Assembly (NCBI GenBank): GCA_038731975.1
Contig: JAVYQJ010000004.1
Span: forward strand, 1 to 64,000
Origin: Thermofilaceae archaeon
GTDB lineage: Archaea; Thermoproteota; Thermoprotei; Thermofilales; Thermofilaceae
DNA: 64,000 bases
Direction: 5' to 3'
Notes under the pieces: generated by a model
The model's database searches: none
Told to the model about the DNA's origin: nothing
Seen by the model: only the letters and a program-made list of their open reading frames with translations
Shown: positions 1-7,775 of the stretch, piece after piece
Layout: every line of letters starts with the position of its first letter
Numbering within the stretch: the stretch's first letter is position 1
Made by a program: the position numbers and the translations under genes

Positions 1-132
1 TATCTTCAAGTAGCCCCTCCCCTTGATGACGTACACCTCCCTGCTGCCACCCATCTCGGACTCACGCCAGTCAGCAGGCAGTACAATACGGCCCTGTGAA
101 TCAACCTTTCTAACCTCCACCCTAACCTTCAT
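1..132 (-). CDS. AbrB/SpoVT-type DNA-binding protein, C-terminus cut by window edge
   Basis: This reverse-strand reading frame starts at an ATG (132-130) and runs off the left edge after 44 codons. The peptide begins MKVRVEVRKVDSQGRIVLPA, which matches the swapped-hairpin AbrB fold (a strand, then D-x-x-G-R-(I/V)-x-(L/I)-P). In archaea such proteins are usually small transcription regulators or antitoxins paired with PIN toxins. A TATA-like stretch (taaactataa on the reverse strand, about 161-170) lies some 30 bases upstream, suggesting a nearly leaderless transcript. Any partner toxin would lie outside the window. The family call is fairly secure from the motif; the role as antitoxin is inference. 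Confidence 0.75.
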   Translation of the reverse strand, partial: MKVRVEVRKVDSQGRIVLPADWRESEMGGSREVYVIKGRGYLKI

Positions 133-848
133 CCTCCCACTTAAACCAGTATCTACCAGTTTATAGTTTACCAATACTTCACGTTTCCTACCTAAAGGAC
201 TATCAGTGTAAAGCTCTAGCTCTACGCAGAAACCACCTCACCGAGTAGAGAAGGCCAAGTTCAACCGCTTGGATCGAAGAACCTTCAGCTTTGATGCTTA
301 ACTAAAGGCTCTATACCCTAACGTAACTCTTACCTAAAATACTTCTTTTCCTTGACTTACGAAACTTGGGGTTAAGCTTCTGCGCAGCGTAGTCGGCTAA
401 GAGCTGGTGATCCACTCCTTAATCCTCCTTGACGGCTTCTCAATCCTCAGGGCGGCCTCCCTAACCCTATCCATGTCCCGGCTCTGAAGCTTTGCCTCTT
501 CTCTCGTGACGACCTCGCTCATGGTTCTTCGCACAAACTCGCATCAGATATTGCAGCCATGTATAATTTCTACTGGTTATTTTATGTATGCCACTCTTGT
601 GAGCGCTTTCGGCTCCACAATTGCATGCAGGCTTGAGCAGGATGAAGCTGTATTGGGCTCGTGGATGTAGTATGAAACACGAGCTCTCATGTCGTGAAGG
701 TTTTCGGAGAAGCTTCGGGGATGGCAGTTTCTACTCGGGGTTCAGGGCTCTCGCGCAATTGCAGATACCCTTTTAATTATTAATTCGAGTTAATTTTCTG
801 AGGCTAAGTAATGCTTATATGAGGTGTTGACGCGCGATAATTGGGCTT
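133..848. other. intergenic stretch between AbrB-type gene and vapB
   Basis: Apart from the doubtful 41-codon frame, no convincing gene is visible. It carries the reverse TATA box of the AbrB gene near 161-170. Near the right end are an A/T-rich inverted repeat (ATTAA at 779-783, TTAAT at 790-794) and a TATA-like gcttatatg at about 813-821. The latter lies about 30 bases before the vapB start and is a plausible vapBC promoter. Confidence 0.5.
397..522 (-). CDS. possible small protein, 41 aa, unknown
   Basis: A short reverse-strand frame begins ATG at 522 and ends TAG at 397. It encodes a charged, probably helical peptide (starts MSEVVTREEAKLQSRDMD, ends RRIKEWITSS). An A/T-rich box (aattata on the reverse strand near 566-572) lies somewhat far upstream for a leaderless start. 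I do not recognise the family. It may be a small antitoxin-like protein, a remnant of a larger gene or chance. Codon composition is compatible with the neighbours, but the length alone cannot prove it is real. Confidence 0.3.
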   Translation of the reverse strand: MSEVVTREEAKLQSRDMDRVREAALRIEKPSRRIKEWITSS

Positions 849-1058
849 ATGGGTAGGGTGACGACGATTACGGTTTCTGCAGAGACGAAGGAGCTGCTCG
901 AGAGGTTGAAGGGGGGTAAGACGTGGGAGGAGTTCCTGCGCGGCTTAGCGGAGATGATGCTGAGGGAGAGGAGGGAGCGGGTTAGGAAGAGGTTGGGCGA
1001 GCTCCTTGAGGCGGAGTTCGAGGAAGTCAGGGTGAGGGGGTGGGCTCGCGGGTACTAG
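849..1058 (+). CDS. vapB: VapB-type antitoxin
   Basis: This 69-residue protein begins with a short beta strand (RVTTITVSAETKELLERLK) followed by helices and a charged tail. That is the layout of archaeal ribbon-helix-helix or VapB-like antitoxins, whose N-terminus dimerises on DNA and whose tail inhibits the toxin. It ends inside the next gene: its stop (1056-1058) overlaps the PIN-domain frame by 19 bases. That is the classical translationally coupled antitoxin-toxin order. A TATA-like box near 813-821 supports a start at ATG 849. The assignment rests mainly on size and its VapC partner. Confidence 0.75.
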   Translation: MGRVTTITVSAETKELLERLKGGKTWEEFLRGLAEMMLRERRERVRKRLGELLEAEFEEVRVRGWARGY

Positions 1059-1435
1059 TGGACACGGACTACCTGATCGACTACGTCAGAGGACGGGTGG
1101 AGCTGCCGGAGGGGCGGTGGTTCATCTCGGAGATCACGCTCTACGAGTTCACTCGAGGTACTAGAGATCCTGCTGAGGCGAAGAAGCTTCTCGAGGAGGA
1201 GTTCACCGTGATCTACCACGACAACGAGATCATCGAGAGAGCGGCGGAAATCTGGAGGCGGCTGCGCAGCGCTGGCCTCCTGGTGGACGATAGAGACCTC
1301 TTAGTTGCTGCGGTAGCGATAGTTAAGAAGCTGCCCCTGCTCACGAGGAACACTAAGCATTTTGAGCGCTTCAAATCCTTCGGCCTGGAACTACACCCCG
1401 GCGCAGAGCCCCCGGAAGTCGGGAGAGTAGAGTAG
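1040..1435 (+). CDS. vapC: VapC-type PIN-domain ribonuclease toxin
   Basis: A 131-residue PIN-domain protein. The first acidic residue sits in LVDTDYLIDY near the N-terminus, the second in ITLYEFTRG and further acidic residues in LVDDRDLLVAA, with the usual LLTRN strand after them. These residues bind the metal ions for endoribonuclease activity in VapC toxins, which cleave tRNA or rRNA when released from VapB. The start is a GTG at 1040 inside vapB; a second GTG at 1058 that overlaps the vapB stop is also possible and would leave the PIN core intact. Toxicity is inferred from the family. Confidence 0.85.
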   Translation: MGSRVLVDTDYLIDYVRGRVELPEGRWFISEITLYEFTRGTRDPAEAKKLLEEEFTVIYHDNEIIERAAEIWRRLRSAGLLVDDRDLLVAAVAIVKKLPLLTRNTKHFERFKSFGLELHPGAEPPEVGRVE

Positions 1436-1936
1436 TTGACGGCCCCTAGCAACCGGCTGAAGCGCTGCAGCCAGCTCTTCTAGCGGAGCGCTACGGTTCG
1501 ACCTTGAACCAGTACTCTGGAGCTTCTTTAAAGAAGAGCCGCGTAGAGCGAAATCGCCCGTGTGAGGTTAACTGGCTCGCGGTAGGACAGAGGGGTATCG
1601 CGGTGCGCACCCGCGATAGAGGTTTCGGTTACAGAATCAGAGGGGTCTGGTATGCCTCGAACTCTGATGAAACCATCTAAACAGCGTTGCAGGTGTGTGG
1701 GTGGCGCTGTCCGGTAGCTCCACTGTTGTGGAAAACGAGCTTCTTCAAGGCGTGCAACCGGCGGCGGAGAGGGCTTTCCTGAAGAGGCGAAGTGTCCCGG
1801 TTTGCCCAGGAGCTCGTTAGCCCCAACCACCGCGCTATTGAACACGCCGAGCTTGGTGGGGGTGGAGCCGCTGACATCAGCTTCGCTGGAGCTCCTATAA
1901 GCGCGTACGCGTCTGCTCTTGCAACCGGTTCCCGAT
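1436..1936. other. intergenic stretch, no gene recognised
   Basis: About 500 bases separate the vapBC pair from the convergent URO-D-like gene. Open frames exist on the reverse strand but their translations have no recognisable domain and are Pro/Ser/Arg-rich, as expected for noncoding G+C-rich DNA. No tRNA fold or long repeat was found. It may contain decayed sequence or a small RNA that I cannot identify by eye. Confidence 0.4.
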
Positions 1937-2884
1937 CTAGCGCTTGTACCTCCCGTACTTGAGCCACGCCTGCTTCATCGCGTTCAGGTTCTCGGGTGGG
2001 AACTTCATGCTGTGGCCTGGGGCGAGCACGACGCCGCCTTCGCGCCCCAGCTCTGCGACCGCTTTGACCTCCCTGTCCACGTCCGCTGGAGTGCCTAGGT
2101 CGAGGGTTCGCGCGCTGACGCCTCCCCACAGCGCCAGCCTTCGAGCGAACACTCTCTTCACTTTCGGCCAGTTGTTGCACTCGGGCTGTATGTTGACGAC
2201 GTCGACCCCCATCTCTGCGAGGTCGGGCAGGAGGTCCTCGACGCGGCCGTCGCTGTGCTGGTAGACGATGAGCCCGTACTGCTTGGCCACCTTGTAGAGC
2301 TTAGCTTGCCAGGGCTTGATGAACTCCCTCCACCAGCGAACCGGGAAGAGGAGCCTATCGTTCATCCCCCAATCGTCCCCGTAGAGGACCATCTCCACTC
2401 CAGCTTCCTCAGCCAGCCTACGGGTGAGCCCAACCTTCACTTCAGCTATCCTCTCGATGAGCCTCTTGACGGCGTCGGGGTACCTGTAGGACCAGACGAA
2501 CAGCCTCTCCATACCCACCAGCAGCCAAGCCCTTTCGAACAAACCCCACCCGTTGTCGCCGGCCAACAAAACCACCCTCCTATCGGCCTCCCTCGCGATC
2601 CTAAGGGCTTCGCGAAGGTCTGCGCGCTCGGGGGAGGGGAACGGGTAGTCGTCGATCGCCTCCGGGTCCCTTAACGGGTGAAACTTGGGGAAGCTGCCTG
2701 ACCGCTCGTCGCGGAGCACCCAGACAACCCCCCAAGCGTCCCTCCCCTCCAGGCAGTGCTCCACCAGCCCGTGGCTCACAACGACAAGGGAGCCGTCGAA
2801 CATTGGGCAGGGGAGCCACTCAGGCTCCTCGTGCCTCAAGGCTGCGAGAAGGTTCTCCCTCGGGGAAGCCAAGAGTTCCACCAC
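1937..2884 (-). CDS. uroporphyrinogen-decarboxylase (URO-D)-like / MtaA-type protein
   Basis: This 315-residue protein has the hallmarks of the URO-D superfamily TIM barrel: an N-terminal SPRENLLAALRHEEPEWLP segment, a central GDDWGMND segment and the late YQHSDGRVEDLLPDLAEMG and NIQPECN strands. Members include haem biosynthetic HemE and cobamide methyltransferases (MtaA/MtbA). Many archaeal and bacterial paralogues of this shorter type occur in sugar or unknown contexts. Nothing nearby belongs to tetrapyrrole synthesis, so a haem role is not supported. A TATA-like element lies just upstream of the GTG start near 2908. The substrate is unknown. Confidence 0.75.
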   Translation of the reverse strand: MVELLASPRENLLAALRHEEPEWLPCPMFDGSLVVVSHGLVEHCLEGRDAWGVVWVLRDERSGSFPKFHPLRDPEAIDDYPFPSPERADLREALRIAREADRRVVLLAGDNGWGLFERAWLLVGMERLFVWSYRYPDAVKRLIERIAEVKVGLTRRLAEEAGVEMVLYGDDWGMNDRLLFPVRWWREFIKPWQAKLYKVAKQYGLIVYQHSDGRVEDLLPDLAEMGVDVVNIQPECNNWPKVKRVFARRLALWGGVSARTLDLGTPADVDREVKAVAELGREGGVVLAPGHSMKFPPENLNAMKQAWLKYGRYKR

Positions 2885-3110
2885 CTTCTGGGCATTTGGC
2901 GGTAAATCCGCTTTACGCTACCACCTCGAGCGGTTCGGATATGCTCGTGCCGCTGGTGAACAGTGCATCCCGGTCAACGCGCGGAATCCGAGCGGGTGCT
3001 GGATAGTGCCTGCCATTGGCAGCTCCCTGGATCGTTGCGCCGCGAGCGCTCTTGAGCTGGAGATGGGGTTACGCGAGCGACTCTTAAGGAGCCTATGTTA
3101 AGCGTTGTTG

Positions 3111-3644
3111 ATGGCTATGGCTTCCGCGGTGGAGTTGATCCATGAGCTGGCTGCGATCCTAGCTGGCCATTACGGTTTAAACGAGGCGGAGCTGGCGGAG
3201 AAGCTGACGGATGTTGTCAAGGCGGCGGTGGAGGAGCTCCTCTCCTTGAAGCTGCTGAGCGATCTCGCCGACTCTGTAGATGAGGTGGAGCGGTTGCCCG
3301 AGAGCGAGCTGGAGCGCGTTCTATCCGGGTTGGAGCTGGAGAAGCAGGCTGAGGGGGTCATCATCGTTGAGGGGGAAGGGTTCACCTACGTGAACAGATT
3401 GATGAGGTTTGGCGCGGTGTACAGGTTGAGGAGCAGGCTCCCTGAAGCCGCCCTACCAGTGGCGCTGCTCGGCTACTGGTACTTCAAGCTGGGGGTTGAA
3501 ACCCAGCACGCGGAGTTTGCGGTGATTAAGGAGGGGAAGCTTGCCTGGTACGGTTGGCCTGACGAAGCTCTGGAGGAGCTGGTGAAGCCGCTCATCGCTG
3601 AGGTTTTTGGGCCAGCGCCTTCAACCGGGAAGCCCGCTGCGTAA
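3111..3644 (+). CDS. hypothetical protein, 177 aa
   Basis: I do not recognise this family. The N-terminal half is highly helical with many Leu and Glu residues (roughly residues 5-85) and resembles a coiled or helical-bundle region. The C-terminal half has alternating strands (VIIVEGEGFTYVNRL, AEFAVIKEGKLAWYGWPD). There are no membrane segments or signal peptide. I prefer ATG 3111 because a TATA-like cttaagg at 3082-3088 lies about 26 bases upstream; a TTG at 3105 and an ATG at 3117 are alternatives. The gene stands alone between the URO-D-like gene and the clamp-like gene. Confidence 0.6.
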   Translation: MAMASAVELIHELAAILAGHYGLNEAELAEKLTDVVKAAVEELLSLKLLSDLADSVDEVERLPESELERVLSGLELEKQAEGVIIVEGEGFTYVNRLMRFGAVYRLRSRLPEAALPVALLGYWYFKLGVETQHAEFAVIKEGKLAWYGWPDEALEELVKPLIAEVFGPAPSTGKPAA

Positions 3645-4006
3645 GCCTCCTAAGCTGGAAGCTGGGCATAGAACGATGCCAGCCGTACCGCTGAGCGGTG
3701 TGCCCAATCTAAGCGGCGTAACGGTTGAATGCCCAAACGCGTGTGAAACGGAGGGCTTTGAGAGAGGTTGTTTGGAGCGGTAAGCCTTACATGAGGAAGA
3801 CTGTCTATAGCATTGCTATAGTTTAGGTATAACGATCCAGAGCCCAGACTGCATACCGTAGCTCTCAAGTGCATGCTCGGCGGAGGGTTGTCCAAGTGCG
3901 CCAACACGCGCTGGTGTTGCTCAGCGAGACTGGCCTTTAAGCTTCGAGTGGGAGTGCACCTGCGGTAAGCGGTTTTCCACCTTAAGTTGCTGGAGCTTAG
4001 TAATGG
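3645..4006. other. intergenic stretch with a perfect palindrome
   Basis: No gene is supported here. The 85-codon reverse frame at 3650-3907 has an unstructured composition. The stretch contains the perfect inverted repeat at 3805-3821 (listed separately). A TATA-like ccttaagtt at about 3979-3988 lies about 26 bases before the next GTG start and probably serves the downstream gene. Confidence 0.45.
3805..3821. repeat. 17-bp perfect inverted repeat (CTATAGCA-T-TGCTATAG)
   Basis: The two 8-base arms are exact reverse complements around a single T. It is A/T-rich within a G+C-rich intergenic region. It could be an operator or a remnant of a promoter; the nearest downstream start (4007) is about 190 bases away, which is far for control of that gene. 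Confidence 0.5.
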
Positions 4007-4759
4007 GTGGAGGTGGTGAGCGGGGGGGACCTTGACGCTGGCGGCCGTGGTGTTGTGGGGTTGGCTAGGGGCGTACCCACCTGGGTGCTGTGCCCCGCGT
4101 TGCTCGACGGTGTGGTTTGGCTGAAGATCGGTGAGGGGGTTCGCGTGCTAGGTGTTAACAGGGAGAAGACGGCGGCGATCGACGTTCACGTGGATTGCGA
4201 GTGGGTAGGTAGTGTAAGCGTGTCAATGGATGCGGGCGCTGTAGCTCCCTTCTTCAAGCCTCTCAAGTCTATAGGCTCAGTGATGGACGTGAAGGTGGGT
4301 GAGAGCTTGACGCTGGCGCTCCCCTTCGATCGGAAGCTCATCGAGATTTCCCTCCCAGCGGATTTGGGGGAGATCCCTTCGATGCGGCTGCCTGAACCGA
4401 AGTTCGAGTGCTCCGCCTACGGGGTTTTCGATGAGACCGTAAGGCTGTTGAAGAGGGTAAGCGGCTCGAGCAGCGTTCGCGTGCGGGTGAGGGTGGAGAA
4501 GGAAAGATTGATTGTTGAACCACCTCGAAAAATCGTCTTGCTTAGGAGAGAACGTGATGCTGGAGGCGAGAACGCGGGCGGCGGGTTTGAGCCAATTGAA
4601 GTGAGAGTACATTTCGGCGACCTCCACAAGGTTCTAGACGCGTTCAAGGCGGCGGATCTAAACCCTAGCGTCCTTTGGCTCAGTGACCGCATCCTGGGCC
4701 TTAAAGCGGAGCACGGGAGGGCTAGGGTGGAGGGTTTGATAGCGGGGCAAATCGATTAG
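4007..4759 (+). CDS. divergent PCNA (sliding clamp)-like protein
   Basis: This 250-residue protein has the length and two-domain strand order of PCNA, a ring-shaped DNA clamp. Residues about 35-120 read like clamp domain 1: a strand with a Gly-Val turn, VSVSMDAGAVAPFFKPLKSI (matching the segment D-x-x-x-L-x-K-x-L-K), then DVKVGESLTLAL. A linker EIPSMRLPEPKFECSAYG follows, then FDETVRLLKRVS and a strand VRVRVRVEKERLIVE as in domain 2. The end (FGDLHKVLDAFKAAD, then LWLSDRILGLKAE, ending GLIAGQID) parallels the PCNA C-terminus with its usual LAPRI-like tail. Identity looks low, so it is probably a paralogue rather than the replicative clamp. The GTG start fits a TATA box about 26 bases upstream. 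A HEPN-MNT pair follows. Clamp function is inference. Confidence 0.5.
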   Translation: MEVVSGGDLDAGGRGVVGLARGVPTWVLCPALLDGVVWLKIGEGVRVLGVNREKTAAIDVHVDCEWVGSVSVSMDAGAVAPFFKPLKSIGSVMDVKVGESLTLALPFDRKLIEISLPADLGEIPSMRLPEPKFECSAYGVFDETVRLLKRVSGSSSVRVRVRVEKERLIVEPPRKIVLLRRERDAGGENAGGGFEPIEVRVHFGDLHKVLDAFKAADLNPSVLWLSDRILGLKAEHGRARVEGLIAGQID

Positions 4760-4904
4760 GTTCGAGGAGAGGCCTCTTGGCTGAGGATGCACGCCCAGCG
4801 TGAAGAAGGCTCACCCCGCTGTTTGAGTAGTTACCGGCTTCCTGATCCAGGTTGTGAGCTGGACGGAGGGGGAACGCATTAATACAATTTTCCGATTAAT
4901 GTTG

Positions 4905-5321
4905 ATGTTTAGGAGCTTTGGTGGTGTGCAGGTGAGGGAGGAGGTTAAATGGTGGCTTAAGGCTGCTGAGAGGAACGTTGAGAGAGCTGAAGCCTCGATT
5001 GAGAGGGGGGATTTCGAAGCGGTTGCCTTCTGGGCGCAGCAGGCGGTCGAGTTCTCTCTCAGAGCTCTCATACTCTTCAAGGGGGAGATTCCACCCAAAA
5101 CCCACAACCTGGTGGAGCTGCATCGGCTTGTGAGCGATCTACTCAGCGGAGTTCGGGAGGAGCTTCTGAGCGAGTTGACGCCCTACTACTCGGTGTCGAG
5201 GTACCCGGACATCTTCATGGGGGTGCCCGTTGTTCACAAGAGCACGGCTGAGAGGTTCCTCCGGTTCTCCAGGGAGCTGTTCGAAAGGGTGCGGGAGGTT
5301 ATCGAGCATGGAGTACGGTGA
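4905..5321 (+). CDS. HEPN-domain protein (toxin-type partner)
   Basis: The HEPN helical bundle begins at VREEVKWWLKAAERNVERA and continues through FWAQQAVEFSLRALILFKG and KTHNLVELHRLV, typical of the HEPN family (pfam05168 type). The Arg-x4-6-His ribonuclease motif of HepT is not evident, so its activity is uncertain. ATG 4905 fits a TATA-like attaataca near 4878-4886; GTG codons at 4926 or 4932 are alternatives that keep the whole domain. Its last 14 bases overlap the MNT gene. HEPN-MNT pairs act as toxin-antitoxin modules in which the nucleotidyltransferase modifies and silences the HEPN protein. Confidence 0.8.
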   Translation: MFRSFGGVQVREEVKWWLKAAERNVERAEASIERGDFEAVAFWAQQAVEFSLRALILFKGEIPPKTHNLVELHRLVSDLLSGVREELLSELTPYYSVSRYPDIFMGVPVVHKSTAERFLRFSRELFERVREVIEHGVR

Positions 5322-5625
5322 TATCCTGAGGATCGTTAAAAGGTATCTGGAGAGGCTGAGCGAGCGCATAGAGGTTGCGGAGTGCTACATCTTCGGGTCG
5401 ACCGCTAGGGGGGATAGGCTTAGATCCAGCGACGTGGACATACTCGTGGTATCCCCCTCCGTCGAGGGGCTGTGGCCTGATGAGAGGATAAGGCTGGCCT
5501 ACGAGCTGTGGGGGAACGAGCTACCAGCCGACATCTTCATCCTCACGCCGAGCGAGTTCCAGAACCTGAAGGATAGGAGCGTTGTCCTGAAAGACGCATC
5601 CAGGTACTGGATCAAAGTAGTATAG
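5308..5625 (+). CDS. MNT-type minimal nucleotidyltransferase (antitoxin-type partner)
   Basis: This 105-residue protein starts at ATG 5308 inside the HEPN gene. It contains FGSTARGDRLRSSDVDILVV, the G-S-x10-D-x-D signature of DNA-polymerase-beta-like nucleotidyltransferases, and lacks extra domains. In characterised HEPN-MNT systems this protein AMPylates the HEPN toxin. The last third (ADIFILTPSEFQNLKDRS) carries the third acidic strand. The 14-base overlap implies coupled translation. Confidence 0.88.
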   Translation: MEYGDILRIVKRYLERLSERIEVAECYIFGSTARGDRLRSSDVDILVVSPSVEGLWPDERIRLAYELWGNELPADIFILTPSEFQNLKDRSVVLKDASRYWIKVV

Positions 5626-5689
5626 CGGGTTCTGGTCCACCCGTGGGACGGTAAAAACAGAAGGATTGTTTGAAGACTCCTTCTCTGCT

Positions 5690-6220
5690 CTACTCCAGCT
5701 TTCTGCCGTAGGTTTCGAGGTGCACGATCTCCTTCAGCTCCTTCCTCGGCCTGGGCGGAGGCTGCTCGTCGGGATATCCGACTGCGAAGAGCCCGATCGG
5801 GAAGAGGTGGTCCGGCGCACCGATGATTTGCCGGACCTTGTCGGCCACGGGTACTGTGTGCAGCCAGACAGCCCCCAATCCTAGGCAGTGTATCGCCAGC
5901 CAGAGGTACATGGCTGCTAGCGATCCGTCGATCATGTAGGAGTCCGGCGCCCGCTGCTGGTCCGCTAGGACGACAATGGCTACCGGGGCTTCCGCCGCGT
6001 ACCTAGCCCACGGGTGTATCTTTGAGAGCTGCTCCCGCCTCTCTCTGTCGCGTACTACGACGAATTCCCAGGGCTGCCAGTTCCTGGCGCTGGGCGCGTG
6101 CCTCGCTATATCGATCGCCTTTAAAACGAGGTCGAAGGGTACATCGTCCTTCTTGAACTTCCTGATGCTCCTCCTCGTCAGAAGGGCGTTGATACAATCC
6201 CTGTTTTCCACGCGGTGCAC
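5690..6220 (-). CDS. nitroreductase-family FMN oxidoreductase
   Basis: A 176-residue protein beginning with the classical TRRSIRKFKKDDVPFDLV motif that binds FMN phosphate, followed by ARHAPSARNWQPWEFVVV, and SLAAMYLWLAIHCLGLGAVWL in the second half. It ends GLFAVGYPDEQPPPRPRKEL. Family members transfer electrons from NAD(P)H to quinones, nitro compounds or flavin substrates; the physiological substrate here cannot be read from sequence. The gene is intact, unlike the nitroreductase fragment at 18.9 kb. It converges on the MNT gene. Confidence 0.88.
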   Translation of the reverse strand: MHRVENRDCINALLTRRSIRKFKKDDVPFDLVLKAIDIARHAPSARNWQPWEFVVVRDRERREQLSKIHPWARYAAEAPVAIVVLADQQRAPDSYMIDGSLAAMYLWLAIHCLGLGAVWLHTVPVADKVRQIIGAPDHLFPIGLFAVGYPDEQPPPRPRKELKEIVHLETYGRKLE

Positions 6221-6345
6221 GCGAATGGATGGTATAATTCGTTTGCGACGCTCAGGCAGCCCTTCACCGCTCTACCGGGATCCGCTCCCCGCAGTCTTCT
6301 CGAGCTTTAACGGTAGGCTAAAGATGCTGAAGCTTACGGGCGCTT

Positions 6346-6840
6346 GTGGCTAACTGCAAGCTCGTCGCTTTGGATCTGGATAAAACGCTGTGGGATCACC
6401 CTGACGTTTCATCGACTGTACCCCCTTACAGGCGGGTTGATGCCGACGCGATAGCTGACTCGCTGGGGTCCTTGATCAGGTTGAGGAGGGGGGCGCGAGA
6501 GGTTCTGCGCGAGCTGAAGAGGAGGGGTATTGCTTTAGCTGTCGTGAGCTGGAACAACTACGATATAGCCGTGGAAGCTTTGAGGGCGCTCGATCTTCTC
6601 GACCTCTTCGACATTGTGATCATCGAGCCGCACCCGCACAAGGACCTCATGTTCAAACGGTTGTTGAAGTGGGCCCGCAGGAAGGGCATTGAGGCTGGCG
6701 ACGTCGTTTTCCTGGATGATAACCCGGAGATGGTGGAGAAGGTGAAGCGCGCGTGGCCCGCGGTTAGAACGCTGAGGTTCGGCCACGATGTTCGCAGCTT
6801 CGAGGATCTACTCGGCCTCCTGTACCCGCTACAGGGCTAA
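6346..6840 (+). CDS. HAD-superfamily phosphatase, MDP-1-like
   Basis: This 164-residue HAD protein has motif I in VALDLDKTLWDH (nucleophile Asp followed by Asp two residues later), motif II as VVSWNNYD, a lysine in PHPHKDLMF and motif IV in VVFLDDNPEMVEKVK. The combination DLDKTLWDH plus a short cap resembles magnesium-dependent phosphatase 1 (MDP-1), which acts on phosphotyrosine or sugar-phosphate-like substrates. The start is GTG 6346; an alternative is not obvious. Neighbours give no clear substrate. Confidence 0.82.
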   Translation: MANCKLVALDLDKTLWDHPDVSSTVPPYRRVDADAIADSLGSLIRLRRGAREVLRELKRRGIALAVVSWNNYDIAVEALRALDLLDLFDIVIIEPHPHKDLMFKRLLKWARRKGIEAGDVVFLDDNPEMVEKVKRAWPAVRTLRFGHDVRSFEDLLGLLYPLQG

Positions 6841-6851
6841 CCGCCTACCCG

Positions 6852-7649
6852 TTAAACGTCCTCGGCGAAAGTGTTGCTGTGCATCATGAAGGGGTTTAGG
6901 ACTTTGAAGGCTTCCGCATACGCGGCTCCGATGAGCTTCCCCATGAGGCGCATGTAGGCTCTAACGGAGTCCTCGAGGGCTGGCGTGTACTGGGATTGAT
7001 GGGCTCTCACCGCCTTCATCTTGACTTCCATGTACTCGCTCACGTCGATGATCGCGTTCGGCTTCCGGGTCCAGTAGAACGCTACGTACCGCACAGGGTG
7101 GGGCTTCAGCCCTTCAGCCAGCGGGATGGAGTGCGGGTGCGCCGAGAAGAAGGCGGCTTCAACCGCGAGAATGCCCGCCGCGCGGTGATCGGGATGAACT
7201 TCGTACGTGAGCCAAGGGTCCGGTGCTATTACCATGTCGGGCTTGTACCACCGTATGAGCCGGATCAGCTCGCGCCTGGCTTCGAGCGTCGGTTGAAGCT
7301 CTCCATCCCTGTAGCCCAGCCACACGAGCTCCTTCACGCCCAGTAGGCGGGCAGCCTCCTCCTGCTCCCTCCTCCTCACGAGGGCGAGCTTCTCCGGGTA
7401 CATCTCGGGGTCCATTGTGCCCAGGCCGCCGTCGGTGAGCGTGACGTAGGCAACTTCAACACCCCTGCTGGCGAGCTTGGCTACTAGGCCGCCAGCCGCG
7501 ATGTCCGTGTCGTCTGGGTGGGGTTGCACGCATAATACCTTCCGAACCCTATCGAAGGCTCTCGATAGGTCCTCCCTCATCATCTCCAAGTACGCTTTCA
7601 CGGCCTCTCCGTAGCTCAAGCGAGAAACGAGACCCTCCAAGCCCTCCAC
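6852..7649 (-). CDS. PIG-L/LmbE-family zinc N-deacetylase
   Basis: The 265-residue protein contains VQPHPDDTDIAAGGL, the metal-binding A/P-H-P-D-D-x-D/E motif, and DPWLTYEVHPDHRAAG, the downstream H-P-D-H motif. PIG-L enzymes are cytosolic zinc hydrolases that remove acetyl groups from N-acetylglucosamine moieties of glycans, glycolipids or small thiols. It starts at a GTG (7649) and converges on the HAD gene with an 11-base gap. A second, shorter paralogue with a variant motif lies at 24.2 kb. The substrate is unknown, but the amino-sugar genes in this window make a GlcNAc-type substrate plausible. Confidence 0.87.
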   Translation of the reverse strand: MEGLEGLVSRLSYGEAVKAYLEMMREDLSRAFDRVRKVLCVQPHPDDTDIAAGGLVAKLASRGVEVAYVTLTDGGLGTMDPEMYPEKLALVRRREQEEAARLLGVKELVWLGYRDGELQPTLEARRELIRLIRWYKPDMVIAPDPWLTYEVHPDHRAAGILAVEAAFFSAHPHSIPLAEGLKPHPVRYVAFYWTRKPNAIIDVSEYMEVKMKAVRAHQSQYTPALEDSVRAYMRLMGKLIGAAYAEAFKVLNPFMMHSNTFAEDV

Positions 7650-7775
7650 GAGCCCTCATCCAGCGCCCCGTATATCACCTTAACCGATCCGCAAGCCTCA
7701 AGGCCTCCGCGTCGGACGCGAGCCTTCCCAGCGTCTGGTGAGCACTGATTATTTAACCGTGAGGTTTAGCCACTT

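Noticed and set aside
1528-1845. 105-codon reverse-strand frame
   Set aside because: The translation has no domain, low-complexity composition and no promoter; it appears to be noncoding.
3650-3907. 85-codon reverse-strand frame
   Set aside because: It overlaps the palindrome region, and the peptide looks unstructured without a recognisable start signal.
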